DNA of 47,148 nucleotides from Propionibacteriaceae bacterium (GCA_025965155.1 JAOPXN010000016.1:1-47148); one strand, 5' to 3'; counted from the first letter of the stretch, positions 33,946-42,839 are shown. Numbers and translations are program-made. Notes: a model not told the origin generated them from the sequence alone.

Positions 33946-36900
33946 TCAAACCCTGGCGGCAGGGGAAACTAGCACGCGGATGGACGTGGGGGCCATCGCG
34001 ACCCCGTGCAGCGCGCCGTCGGTGACCAGGTAGGCGACGCTTGGGTCAACCACGTCGCTCCAGAACCGGCCCTCTTCCTCGCCGCGTAGCTGCAGGTCCA
34101 CCGCGTGTGGAGTTGGATCGATGTTGACGATGGTTATGACGTGATGAAGGTCGCCGCGGTAGCGGTAGGAGATCACACCGGGGTCGCCGGTTTGGGGTTG
34201 GTATTGCTGCTGCCCGTACACGAGAGCATCTTTGAGGTGTTGACGCGCGGTCACGAGGTCGCGGATGTGCGCTGCTTCCGCGAGCATTGAGGCGGCGTGG
34301 CCGCGGGCATCGTCGGGCCACTGCCGGTTCAGTGCCAGTCCGTGTCCGGCTGCGAACACCTGATGCAGACCGTTCAGGTCGCGACCGTTGGAGAACATCG
34401 TGACGTGTGGGTACGCGGCCCGCACAGGTGAGCCGAGCAAGGGCAGGTCGGCGCTGGGCGAGGTGTCCTTTAATTCGTGGGAGAAGTCGGCGGCGAGGCC
34501 GCCGTCCCAGTGCGCCGCGATGGGTCCGGCGGTTGTTTCCCCGATTACAACGGCATGCGGTTTGATGGCCCGCACGGCCACGCGGACCCGGTCCACAAGC
34601 GCGAGCATTGCGGCCGAGTACTCCAGCGACGTTGTGGGCCGCCGTCCAGGCTCACCCCGGAGACCGCAGTGAAAGTTCATCCGCCAGGCCACGGAGTCGA
34701 GGAACACTCCGTCGAAGCCGTAGTGACCGACGAGCCGCTCGGCCGTGGCCACGACGTGCTCGACCCAGGGCCCGAATGAGGGGAGCATCGCCGGGCTTCG
34801 GAAGAACGGGACAAAGGCGGTGGGTGGCGTACCGTCGATGGTGGCCGTCCACGATCCGCCGGTGCGCTGTGCGATCATCGACTTGTCGTAGATGATGAAC
34901 GGTTCCAGATAGGCCAGCACCCACCCGCCGGCGTCGTGGATAGCCCGGATGCCGTCGATCAGGGCCGGTGCACCGCCCAGCGCGCCGCGAGGGATGTAGT
35001 CACCCTTGTTCCAGTAGGCGGGGTCGACCGACTCCGGCGCCGCCTCCCAGTAGTCCCACAGATAGACGACGCTGGTTCCGAATCGGCGAGCCTCCTCAAG
35101 CAGGCGCGGCAAATCGCGGAACGAGCCCAACCGGCCGGGCCGGATTGCGAACACGTCAAGCTGCTCCGCCGACTGGGCGGCTGCCGTGACATACGCGCCC
35201 GGCACGGCAAAGTACGGCGGTGTGATCTGCACGGGGGTTCCGCGACCGTTCCGCCCATCCTGCCAACCCTGCTGGCTTTCCTGCCACGTTGCCCACATGC
35301 CGCCGTCGTGTCCAACCCAAAGCACCTCAAGCTCGCTGTCGGCCTTGACCGCGGTAGCCAGCCGCGCCCCGGCGGGTGCCAACCCGCTGGGCGTAACCGG
35401 CACTGGCATGGCTCGCCCGGACCTCCCGTCGGTCCACCCGCCAGCCCCGGACACCCAACTGGTCCAGATCGCGCCGTCGGCGTGGACCCAAAACACATTG
35501 AGCTGATCTGCTGTCTGCCGAGCGGCAACCAGATGTGAGGCGGCGGGGACAGAGCCGGACGGTGTGATCGGCTGGGGTAGGCCGCGCCCGTCCAGACCGT
35601 CGGTCCACAGCTGCAGTCCGGATGACCACGTGACCCAGATCGCGCCGTCATGGATCCAGAACACGTCCAGCTGGTCCGCGGTCTGCGCCTCCGCGGCGAG
35701 GAAGCCACCCGGGGTAGCGAATCCCGCCGGTGTGACAGGCGCCGGCGGGGGCCGTCCCTCGGCTCCGTCGGTCCAGGCCGTGTGCCGTCCCGCCCACGTC
35801 ACCCACACTGCCCCGCTGTGCCCAATCCAGAACACATCGAGTTGGTCCTCGGCCTGCCGCGCAGCGGCTAATGGAGCTCCCGGCAGGCCATACCCCTCGG
35901 GAGTGACCCGCGCTGGACGTCCGCGACCGTCCACCCCGTCCCGCCAGCCTCCACCGGCCGTCTCCCAACTGACCCACACTGCGCCGTCCTCACCAATCCA
36001 GAACACGTCGAGCTGATCCGGAGCCTGTCGAGCCGCGACGACATGTGCACCCGGTCGCGCGTAGCCGGGCGGAGTGATCCGTTCGGGCCCATGGCCGTCG
36101 AGCCCGTCTCGCCACCTGCCCTGCCCGGTCTCCCACGTGACCCAGACAGCACCGTCGTCGCCAACCCAGAACACGTCAAGCTGCCCGTCGTCTTGCGTCG
36201 CGGCTGCGATCGGCGCCAGCGGGTCAGCTGCACCCCCGCGCGACACCGCGACCGGATACAGGTCTCTTCCGCCCTCGTACTGGTGCCACGGGACCCGGCC
36301 CGGCTGGCGTGTCACCCAAATTGCGCGATCGACGATTTCAGTGCCCGGCTGGTCGAGGTAGATCGAACCGGCTCCGCCGCCGGCGAACGTATAGATGGCA
36401 CCCTCCTCCCGCAACCATGCGGGGGATTCGGCAACCGGGGGCCGCGCCGGGTGCAGCGAGGCATAGACGTCTGCGGCGGCGTGCCAGTCGCCGTCGTGGA
36501 CCCCGATCGCCAGGCCGGGTGCCGTGACCGACGCTCCCGGAGAGAGGCCACACGTCCAGAACGCCGCCACCTCGTCGCCAGTCATCCGAAACTGCAGCGG
36601 CGACACCCCCGAGTCCAGGTCGCCATCCACGTCGGCGAAGAAAACTCCACCGTTCCCGCCGGCGTCGTAGACGTCGGCGAACTCCATCGCGTTGAACGAG
36701 GCGGGCAGCCCCAGCGACAGGTCCAGCGGCATACCGATCGGGATGCCGCTGCTGGCCGGGCAGGTCACGCCCATCTCGGCCGGAACCGTCCGCAGGGCGC
36801 GGTCCCGCCCGCCCTTGGGAGTGATGCCGTGGACTCGTGGCAGCACGGTGCGCAGTAACGAGATGTGCTCCGCGCCGGTGTTAGTGAACGTCACGCGGAT

Positions 36901-37209
36901 GATCAGCGCGGCCGGATGCGACGACACGGCGATCGACACAGCGAGATGCTCGGCGGGATTCAAGGTCGACTCTGCCGTCGTGTGGGCCATAATTCGTAAC
37001 GTCGACCCGTCAGCGGCTCGAGCGATGCCATCAACGCGCAGGCCAGCGTCGCTGCCGTATGCTGTGCGGTTGTTCACCGCGAACAGGAAGAGCATCGAGG
37101 GGTCTGGCAGCATGTTGTATCCGGTCCGCTCGTCCCGTATGGCGACCAGCGACACACCGGGCCCGTCGGCGAATTCCAGCGACGTCCGCCCGTTGCTCAC
37201 CGCTGGCAT
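33946..37209 (-). CDS. Predicted glycoside hydrolase (DUF6259-like) with an inserted seven-bladed beta-propeller
   Basis: A 1087-residue protein with no signal peptide. The ATG at 37209 has GGGGAGG 5 bases upstream; longer extensions lack this. Domains: residues 1-270, beta-sandwich of the galactose-mutarotase-like kind found in front of GH barrels; 271-285, LREEGAIYTFAGGGAGSIYL, the usual lead to the barrel; about 283-690, an insertion of seven propeller blades; 691 onward, the barrel resumes with RPGRLGSFRDLPRLLEEA, VVYLWDYWEAAP, AYWNKGDYIPRGALGG, LAYLEPFIIYD, GFDGVFLDS (D838) and VVIGETTAG (E891), the best catalytic candidates; about 1000-1087, C-terminal beta domain. It probably acts on a complex glycan, the propeller binding sugar. 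Substrate is unknown. It is divergent from the HTH/hydrolase pair. Confidence 0.75.
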   Translation of the reverse strand: MPAVSNGRTSLEFADGPGVSLVAIRDERTGYNMLPDPSMLFLFAVNNRTAYGSDAGLRVDGIARAADGSTLRIMAHTTAESTLNPAEHLAVSIAVSSHPAALIIRVTFTNTGAEHISLLRTVLPRVHGITPKGGRDRALRTVPAEMGVTCPASSGIPIGMPLDLSLGLPASFNAMEFADVYDAGGNGGVFFADVDGDLDSGVSPLQFRMTGDEVAAFWTCGLSPGASVTAPGLAIGVHDGDWHAAADVYASLHPARPPVAESPAWLREEGAIYTFAGGGAGSIYLDQPGTEIVDRAIWVTRQPGRVPWHQYEGGRDLYPVAVSRGGAADPLAPIAAATQDDGQLDVFWVGDDGAVWVTWETGQGRWRDGLDGHGPERITPPGYARPGAHVVAARQAPDQLDVFWIGEDGAVWVSWETAGGGWRDGVDGRGRPARVTPEGYGLPGAPLAAARQAEDQLDVFWIGHSGAVWVTWAGRHTAWTDGAEGRPPPAPVTPAGFATPGGFLAAEAQTADQLDVFWIHDGAIWVTWSSGLQLWTDGLDGRGLPQPITPSGSVPAASHLVAARQTADQLNVFWVHADGAIWTSWVSGAGGWTDGRSGRAMPVPVTPSGLAPAGARLATAVKADSELEVLWVGHDGGMWATWQESQQGWQDGRNGRGTPVQITPPYFAVPGAYVTAAAQSAEQLDVFAIRPGRLGSFRDLPRLLEEARRFGTSVVYLWDYWEAAPESVDPAYWNKGDYIPRGALGGAPALIDGIRAIHDAGGWVLAYLEPFIIYDKSMIAQRTGGSWTATIDGTPPTAFVPFFRSPAMLPSFGPWVEHVVATAERLVGHYGFDGVFLDSVAWRMNFHCGLRGEPGRRPTTSLEYSAAMLALVDRVRVAVRAIKPHAVVIGETTAGPIAAHWDGGLAADFSHELKDTSPSADLPLLGSPVRAAYPHVTMFSNGRDLNGLHQVFAAGHGLALNRQWPDDARGHAASMLAEAAHIRDLVTARQHLKDALVYGQQQYQPQTGDPGVISYRYRGDLHHVITIVNIDPTPHAVDLQLRGEEEGRFWSDVVDPSVAYLVTDGALHGVAMAPTSIRVLVSPAARV
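35140..36363 (-). repeat. Coding repeats for a seven-bladed PLL/DUF346-like propeller
   Basis: Within the large hydrolase, the strand motif QLDVFW-(I/V)G-x-DGA-(V/I)-W-x-(S/T)-W recurs at residues 344, 400, 457, 514, 570, 627 and 684, spacing 56-57 residues (168-171 bases). Each unit continues W-x-DG-x-GR-x2-P-x2-(V/I)TP-x-G and ends A-x-(R/A)Q. The first blade starts with RAIWVT at 295 and lacks the QLDVFW strand, while the last copy (EQLDVFAI, 682-689) is only that strand, so the ends can close the ring velcro-fashion. Similar repeats form sugar-binding propellers in Photorhabdus-type lectins. Confidence 0.8.
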
Positions 37210-37557
37210 CGCTGCCTCCCCAGTCGAAATGGCTATCCTCGCACCAAACCACATAGGACGGTAAGCACACATGCCGATCCGCCGCTGACGCGTCGGCCAA
37301 CGAATCATCAGTCGGGTACGGGATCCGTCGAACCAATGCGCGAGACCGCGTCGCAGGGGAGTCTCGGCATCCAATCCCGTGGTTCCCTGTGGCGCCGATG
37401 CTGCCGGCACACCGCCACTCCCGCTGTGTTGTCTGAACTAGGTGGGCCCCTTCAACTGACGAACAACTTGGAGGGTCATATGCGTCGGTAAATTCGCTAT
37501 CCAACTCATTAGAAACACCATTAAAGTTGTATTGAAGTTGTTCACGGTTGGATTGAG
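37210..37557. other. Divergent intergenic region, hydrolase versus HTH gene
   Basis: 348 bases. The left half carries the ribosome site of the large hydrolase gene and no other gene. The right end (37490-37560) is markedly AT-rich for this genome and holds the direct repeats listed separately. Promoters for both directions probably lie here; no convincing -35/-10 pair could be fixed. Confidence 0.5.
37524..37551. promoter_or_regulatory. Phased direct repeats before the HTH gene
   Basis: AAGTTGT at 37524 and again at 37535, then GGTTGG at 37546: the GTTG core recurs every 10-11 bases, one helical turn, in an AT-rich tract ending 6 bases before the HTH start. Head-to-tail sites at one-turn spacing suit MerR/BldC-type winged-helix proteins of the kind encoded downstream. 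Autoregulation is inferred. Confidence 0.4.
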
Positions 37558-38006
37558 ATGATCGCTGTGGATGCACAAGAACTGCTCTCAGCCGAACAGG
37601 TGCCGATCAACTGGGGCTGCACGTGCGTACCGTCCGCAACTACGTACGCAGCGGCCGTCTCAAAGCTGTGCGCATCGGCAAGCAGTACCGCATCACCCGC
37701 GCCGACCTGGACCAGCTCACCGGACGTGCCCAGCCAGGCACCAATCCGAAGCCGGCCTGCGGCCGCTACCAGGTGGAGGGATCCAGCATCGTGCAGATTG
37801 ACGGGATTGACCCGGCAGGGGCCGACCGTGTCAGCACGATGCTGATAGCTGCTACCGCCGGCCCACGAAACAGCGGGAAACCCCTACGGGTCGACACCGT
37901 CTACGACGTGACGAGCGCCCGGATGAAGATCATCGTGCTCGGCAATCCCGCCGACACCGCTGAGCTACTACGACTCCTGGACACGATCACTGGGGCCGAC
38001 TCATGA
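37558..38006 (+). pseudogene. Excisionase/MerR-type helix-turn-helix regulator, one-base deletion
   Basis: The frame from 37558 reads MIAVDAQELLSAEQV, the start of an HTH_17 domain, then is lost at 37602/37603. The other frame continues LHVRTVRNYVRSGRLKAVRI and GKQYRITRADLDQL. GTGCCGATCAACTGGGG would read VADQLGLHVRT if one G were restored (GTGGCC), so a single deletion explains the break. The C-terminal half (residues about 55-145) is an alpha/beta domain with LRVDTVYDVTSARMKIIVLG. A shortened protein could start at GTG 37623. Its stop overlaps the alpha/beta hydrolase start by 4 bases. Confidence 0.7.
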
Positions 38007-38902
38007 CCCCCCACAAACCGATCTACCGCTCCCCGGCCGGGGAAGAGGAGGTGAAACAACGCTACCGCCAGCTACTCAACCTATGGCCCGCGCCCAGCCG
38101 TCAGCTCACCGTGCCCACTCGGGAAGGCGACACCTTCGTTGTCGCCTACGGACCCGAGGACGGCCCGCCGGTGCTGGTCCTGCACGGCTCCGGCGGCAAC
38201 GCGGCACGGTGGCTCTCCCATGCTTATGTCTGGGCCCAACATCTCCGCATCTACGCCGTCGACGTGATCGGAGAGCCAGGGCTCAGCGCGCCCTCACGCC
38301 CACCCCTGACCACTGACGCACACGCACTGTGGCTCGACGACGTGACCAACGCCCTCGGACTCAGCCACGCCGCCATGATGGGCGAATCGACCGGCGCGCG
38401 GCTAGCACTCGACTACGCCCTCCGTCGACCCCACTTCGCCACCCGGCTGGTCTTGCTGACCCCAAGCGGTATCGGCCGCCGAAAGCTGATCGTCCTGCTC
38501 GTTTATGCCGTACTCCGGCCCCTCGGCGAATGGGGCCTTCAGCGCACTATGAACTTCGCTCTAGGCCCCGCCAACGTACCAGCAAGCGCACCGGCGGAGA
38601 CGACGGCGAGGGACGCGGCTCTGGTCGACTTCGCGCTTGTCATCTTCAAAAACTTTAAACCACGCATGCATCCAATACCGATGTTCACAGACGACCAGCT
38701 AAGACAAGTCACCATCCCGCTGCTGACCATCGTTGGCGGCCGCGACACCATGCTCGACTCACACCACACAAAACGACGCCTCAAGCACGCCGTGCCGCAC
38801 GCAACGATCCACTTACTCCCCGACGCCGGCCACCTCCTACCCGACCCCACCAGCACGATCCTCGAGTTCCTCACAGACCCCAGCACCACGACCGCGCCCT
38901 AA
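38003..38902 (+). CDS. Alpha/beta hydrolase
   Basis: A 299-residue esterase/lipase-like enzyme. Oxyanion-hole motif HGSGG (61-65), nucleophile elbow MGESTGA (S129), acid D248 in VGGRDTMLD and base H277 in AGHLLPD make a complete triad; a lid domain with a hydrophobic helix lies at about 160-190. No signal peptide. It overlaps the HTH regulator by ATGA, an arrangement of regulator plus hydrolase that recurs in actinobacteria. Substrate unknown; possibly a small ester or lactone sensed by the regulator. Confidence 0.85.
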   Translation: MTPHKPIYRSPAGEEEVKQRYRQLLNLWPAPSRQLTVPTREGDTFVVAYGPEDGPPVLVLHGSGGNAARWLSHAYVWAQHLRIYAVDVIGEPGLSAPSRPPLTTDAHALWLDDVTNALGLSHAAMMGESTGARLALDYALRRPHFATRLVLLTPSGIGRRKLIVLLVYAVLRPLGEWGLQRTMNFALGPANVPASAPAETTARDAALVDFALVIFKNFKPRMHPIPMFTDDQLRQVTIPLLTIVGGRDTMLDSHHTKRRLKHAVPHATIHLLPDAGHLLPDPTSTILEFLTDPSTTTAP

Positions 38903-39299
38903 AGCCGTAAAGATTACGTACCGCCGTGTTCGCTTCGGCGGGTTGGAATGCTCGCTCGGGACCACCTGTCACATCGATGCAGACATGTTCGCGGACGTTT
39001 GTCACGCGATCGTGAAAACGGGAGACAGGCCTAGGCCTTCGACAATGCCGGATGCCCGGCACCCCATCGATCAGATTATGTTCCCGGAGGCCACCGCCCT
39101 GCCCGCTGATCAGGCTCGGCCTAGAGCCTCACCACTGTTCCAGTTGAGGTTCGGCTTACCCGACAACGTTAGGATCTCGGCTTCGCGCATCGGTTAGACA
39201 CCGAACCTCGATTGACTCACGATCATAGCTAGGCAGACTTCCTCGATGGGGGAACACCCATTCTCTACCTTCCGATTGCGGGCCAAACTCCCCGCTTAG
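38903..39299. other. Non-coding stretch after the alpha/beta hydrolase
   Basis: About 400 bases with no convincing gene in any frame. There is a 12-base palindrome AGGCCTAGGCCT near 39028 and no hairpin with terminator character. Base composition is lower in GC than regions 1-3, in keeping with acquired, decaying DNA. Confidence 0.5.
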
Positions 39300-39557
39300 T
39301 CAGTCAGGCGAAGTTTCGTCCCGCGGAGGGTTGCAGATCCACCCGACTTCGCAATCTGGTCCAAGTTCAGCTTGCAGACGGTCCACTAGCCGCCAGCCGG
39401 ATTGTTCCCACGCGGTCCAACTTGGATCCTCAGCGGTGTCTGCGTCGACCTCGTCATAGTCGTCGTCATCGTCGTCACGATCGAATGGGAAGCGCTCTTC
39501 CCACCCTTCCTGGAACGCCTCGAGGTCGCGGGCGGGGCCAGCGCTGATCCCCAACAT
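39300..39557 (-). CDS. Acidic hypothetical protein, probably the 3' part of a frameshifted gene
   Basis: 85 residues with an Asp run (FDRDDDDDDYDEVDADTAED) and a Trp-rich end (SWTAWEQSGWRLVDRLQAEL, VGWICNPPRDE). Just upstream another frame from ATG 39669 reads MTLSMTAGKVHVRLSPDYLV and GLPVEVAVAGHPGYVANHVG, which looks like the start of the same protein; a one-base change in a GGGG run near 39548 would fuse them to about 125 residues. No family recognised. Confidence 0.4.
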   Translation of the reverse strand: MLGISAGPARDLEAFQEGWEERFPFDRDDDDDDYDEVDADTAEDPSWTAWEQSGWRLVDRLQAELGPDCEVGWICNPPRDETSPD

Positions 39558-39870
39558 GGTTGGCTACATAGCCAGGGTGCCCGGCCACCGCGACCTCGAC
39601 GGGTAAGCCGACGAGATAATCGGGGCTAAGCCGAACATGCACCTTCCCCGCAGTCATGGATAACGTCACAGACGAGGTCTGAACAGGGAAGACCTCGTAA
39701 CCTCGTCTGACGCGTTCTGCCGCGGCGTGGTCGCGTTGCTGTCAAGGGTTGCTGTCAACGCACCTCGTGCTTGCAAAGGGGACGGGAGGAGCCGCAGTCC
39801 GTCGTTCGCGGGCGGAGAAGTACTCCAGATGCGGCCATCAGCGGGAGGCTGGGTGAGACAGCCTGATCTA

Positions 39871-40086
39871 GCCACTCGGGTGGTGGTGTCGAACCCGTCG
39901 AAGACCAGGGCGATCGCGGAGGCGAAGGTGAAGACCGACAAGGTTGACGCCCGGATCCTGGCGCAGCTGTTGGCGGCGGACTTCCTGCCGCCGGTGTGGC
40001 TGCCCGATGATCGGACCCGGGCGTTACGTCGACAGGTCACCCGACGTGCGCGTCTGGTCCGGCAGCGGACCAGGATTAAGAACCAG
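39871..40086 (+). pseudogene. IS110-family transposase N-terminal remnant
   Basis: The peptide VVVSNPSKTRAIAEAKVKTD, KVDARILAQLLAADFLPPVW, LPDDRTRALRRQVTRRARLV matches the DEDD domain of IS110-family transposases, including the conserved KTDKVDA. Both the first acidic motif and the serine-containing C-terminal domain are missing. It passes directly into an IS256-type remnant. Confidence 0.75.
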
Positions 40087-40196
40087 AACGGCCTGCCCAA
40101 ACGTGTTCCCCGAGGAGCCCCCGTTCCGGACGGTCACACCGTATGCCCAGCGACAGACGCCGAGCCAGCAGAACAACAAACGGACCCTCGCCTCTT

Positions 40197-40430
40197 TTCA
40201 TACCGGATACGGATGCGATCGAGTCGCTGCACGCCCGCTACCGGCGAGCGGTCCGAGCCCGGCGACACTTCCCCAACGAGCAATCCGCCCTGAAGACCCT
40301 GTATCTGGTCACCCGATCACTGGATCCCAAAGGCACCGGTCAGACACGATGGGCGGTGCGGTGGAAGCCCGCTCTCAACGCCTTCGCCATCACGTTCGCC
40401 GACCGCATGCCCGCAGCCGAAAACCACTGA
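40197..40430 (+). pseudogene. IS256 (mutator)-family transposase C-terminal remnant
   Basis: The end of a mutator-type transposase: DTDAIESLHARYRRAVRARR, HFPNEQSALKTLYLVTRSLD, PKGTGQTRWAVRWKPALNAF, ending at a stop at 40430. TNAIES-N-RxRRxxxxRGHFPNE is the conserved IS256 ending. The catalytic DDE part is gone. The next 60 bases (ACCGTTCGTCGGACGGTCCC) look like an element end. Confidence 0.75.
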
Positions 40431-40598
40431 AATGAAAACCGCCACTTACACCGTTCGTCGGACGGTCCCTGACATAGGAGAGAGGGGACTCACACGTGGT
40501 GTGAGGCTCCAATGCTGGTAATGCGTGGACGCGTCTGAAAGCGGATTCCTTTGCGGCTTGCCGGTGAATGGTGATCCGAATACCCAAGTGAACGTATG

Positions 40599-40633
40599 AG
40601 CGGCCCGCCCGGAGATAATCCGGGCGGGCCGCT
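40599..40633. terminator. Strong perfect hairpin terminator
   Basis: AGCGGCCCGCCCGGA and TCCGGGCGGGCCGCT pair perfectly over 15 bases with a 5-base loop. It lies 11 bases past the stop of the leftward secreted-protein gene at 40644. No U-run follows, typical of high-GC terminators. Confidence 0.85.
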
Positions 40634-40643
40634 TCGTCGGTTG

Positions 40644-42839
40644 CTAAGTCGTCACGTTGACAGGAGCTGCCAACAATACACCTCCCAGTTTGGACTCAAC
40701 GCTGACGGTGCGTGTGGCGTCCGGCGCGATGGCCGAGGTCACTTTGAGCGTCCAGGCGCCCGTGGCGGGGTCGACGGGAGCGGTGCCGATGACCGCTCCA
40801 GTCAGCGTGGGCCCGTTGTGGATGGTGACGGTGTTGGCTGGGCTGAGCAACGTTGCTGTGCCCGTGATGATCCACTGCTTACCGCCTGTGCGGTACCGGG
40901 CAGTGACTGTCAGCGGGTCGGGTTTGGGTGCCACAGACACTGTGTCGGTGGCCGATCCACCAGGCCCGGTGACGGTGAGCGTGAAGGTCAGCGGTTTGGC
41001 AGAGGCAGGGAATGTGAAGGACGGGGTGGCCGTGTCAGCACCCGTGATGGTTACGGCGGGGTCGCCCGCCGCCTGGGTCCATTGGTAGCTGGCTGCTCCC
41101 GTGCTGGCGCTCCCGCTGAGCTTGACGAGCGTCCCGCGGACGACGGTCTGGTCAGGACCTGCGTCAGCGGTCGGGGCCGTGACATCGGCAACGGTCAACG
41201 TCACGGTGGCACTGGAGGGGCCGCCCGGGCCGGTCACGGTGAGCTTGAAGCTCAGCGCGCCCGGTGTGGACGGAGCAGTGAAGGACGCCTTCGCCGTGTC
41301 GGCTCCACTCAAGGTCACGTTCGCCCCCGTGAGCTGAGTCCAAGCGTAGCTGGCCACGTCACCCGTGGAGGCGGACCCGTCGAGCGTGATCTTCTGGCCC
41401 TGCTGAATCGTCGAGTCGGCACCCGCGAACGCCTGCACGGAGATCGGCGTCATAGCCGCACCGCTCCCCCGCACACCGTCCGTATCAGTTCCGCCCAGTG
41501 ACGAGCTCACTGTGACGGTGGCCGGAGCCGCCGTGACGTTGTTGAAGACCGTGGTGGCTGCCGTCAGCGGTCCGTACCCGACAGCGGTGAGGGTCGGCGG
41601 CGTCGCACTGTCACTCGATGTGGCCTTAATTGTAAGTGTCTGCGCTGTCGTGTCATACACAGCCGACGTGATGTCGACCGCGTCCACCACGGGAGTCGTC
41701 TTCACGGTGGCAGGCTTGTCGCCCGAGTTGGTGACCGTGACGGTTTTCGGTGGCGATCCGGTGAAGTTGACCCGTCCGTAGTAGTTCTTACCGTCGCCGA
41801 CCATGGTCGTCCGGTCCAACCCGGCACCGCTCACGTCTATTCCCTGCTCAGGTCCGGAAGTGGCGTAGACGTCGAGTGTTCCGCCGCCGGTGTCGCTGCG
41901 TGAGTACGTGGCGGCCGTGGGATCGACCCCCGCGTTTGTGGCGAGCTTGCCCAGCAGGCTGAACTGGTCGGTGCTCACCGAGTTGATGCCCGGGCCGCCG
42001 ATGTCCGGACCGTCGACCTTCAAATAGTTCTGCGGCGCCCCGGCCTCGTCGACGAACGGGCTGCCGGTGACGGCATGGTTGACCGTCGGGTCGCCGATGT
42101 AGCCGGCTGGCGCTCCAGCATTCCACTTCAGGAATGGACCGATGCGGCTCCCGAGGGCGGTCGTGAAGATCCCAGGGGTCAGCCCCTTGTCTTGAGTGAC
42201 GAAAACGAGCCCGGCGTCGTCTGCCTTCACCACGTCCTTGCCATAGGGATGCGTCACGGTGTAAGTGGCGTTCGGCACCGCGTTCGTGATTTTGATGCGG
42301 AAACGGCCGAAGGCGATTTGGTCACCGGCGGTGACGGATCCGTTACTGAACGCGCCCTCCAAGTTGTCGTCGAGCGTCGCTTTGCCACCGTTCCCTGTCG
42401 TGATCACCGCTGAAGCGCGCTGGTAAAAGAACTCCTGCGGGAAGTTGTCTGGGAAGGACGTGGGTTTCGCCGGGTCGTAAGTGGAATCGGCGGCGAGCGT
42501 GCACAGTGCATCAGCGCCGTCCAGGCAGCCCTCGAGTCGAACCCCAGAAGCATCGCCGTACGTCACAGGGAAGCCGTTCTCGCCGCTGATCGGGCCGACG
42601 GACACCGGATGGTTCACCGCGCCAGGAGCCAATGTCGCACTCTGGGCAGCGCCCAGCATTAGAGCGTTAGTCGCGGCAGTCAGTAGCAGGGCTGTGGTCG
42701 TCACCTGGGCGAAGAGCCGCATGTTGCGTCGCCGCCGCACTTTCGGTTCGATGCTGCGACTGGGGGAAGGGTCACGTGGACGTTGTCGCGTTGGCCCGTC
42801 CTCTGCAGGGACGCTGATCCGCCCGTTCAGGTTGCTCAT
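40644..42839 (-). CDS. Secreted surface protein with two PKD/Ig-like domains
   Basis: 731 residues. A long basic N-terminal lead with RRRR precedes a signal peptide core (MRLFAQVTTTALLLTAATNA), with likely cleavage after GAAQSA (about residue 68). The N-terminal domain (about 70-300: GENGFPVTYGDASGVRLEGC, LDGADALC, FPDNFPQEFFYQRA) is of a type seen in actinobacterial exported proteins. Two PKD-like repeats follow (about 465-550 and 552-640; ADAGPDQTVVRGTLVKLSGS, ASYQWTQ), then a C-terminal Ig-like domain. No LPXTG or membrane anchor, so it is released or loosely bound. The start at 42839 has GGGAG upstream; ATG 42722 would give a conventional signal peptide. A role in adhesion or glycan binding is inferred. 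Confidence 0.75.
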   Translation of the reverse strand: MSNLNGRISVPAEDGPTRQRPRDPSPSRSIEPKVRRRRNMRLFAQVTTTALLLTAATNALMLGAAQSATLAPGAVNHPVSVGPISGENGFPVTYGDASGVRLEGCLDGADALCTLAADSTYDPAKPTSFPDNFPQEFFYQRASAVITTGNGGKATLDDNLEGAFSNGSVTAGDQIAFGRFRIKITNAVPNATYTVTHPYGKDVVKADDAGLVFVTQDKGLTPGIFTTALGSRIGPFLKWNAGAPAGYIGDPTVNHAVTGSPFVDEAGAPQNYLKVDGPDIGGPGINSVSTDQFSLLGKLATNAGVDPTAATYSRSDTGGGTLDVYATSGPEQGIDVSGAGLDRTTMVGDGKNYYGRVNFTGSPPKTVTVTNSGDKPATVKTTPVVDAVDITSAVYDTTAQTLTIKATSSDSATPPTLTAVGYGPLTAATTVFNNVTAAPATVTVSSSLGGTDTDGVRGSGAAMTPISVQAFAGADSTIQQGQKITLDGSASTGDVASYAWTQLTGANVTLSGADTAKASFTAPSTPGALSFKLTVTGPGGPSSATVTLTVADVTAPTADAGPDQTVVRGTLVKLSGSASTGAASYQWTQAAGDPAVTITGADTATPSFTFPASAKPLTFTLTVTGPGGSATDTVSVAPKPDPLTVTARYRTGGKQWIITGTATLLSPANTVTIHNGPTLTGAVIGTAPVDPATGAWTLKVTSAIAPDATRTVSVESKLGGVLLAAPVNVTT

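Noticed and set aside
39026-39042. AGGCCTAGGCCT palindrome
   Set aside because: A 12-base palindrome is expected by chance in a window this size and it is not near a gene start.
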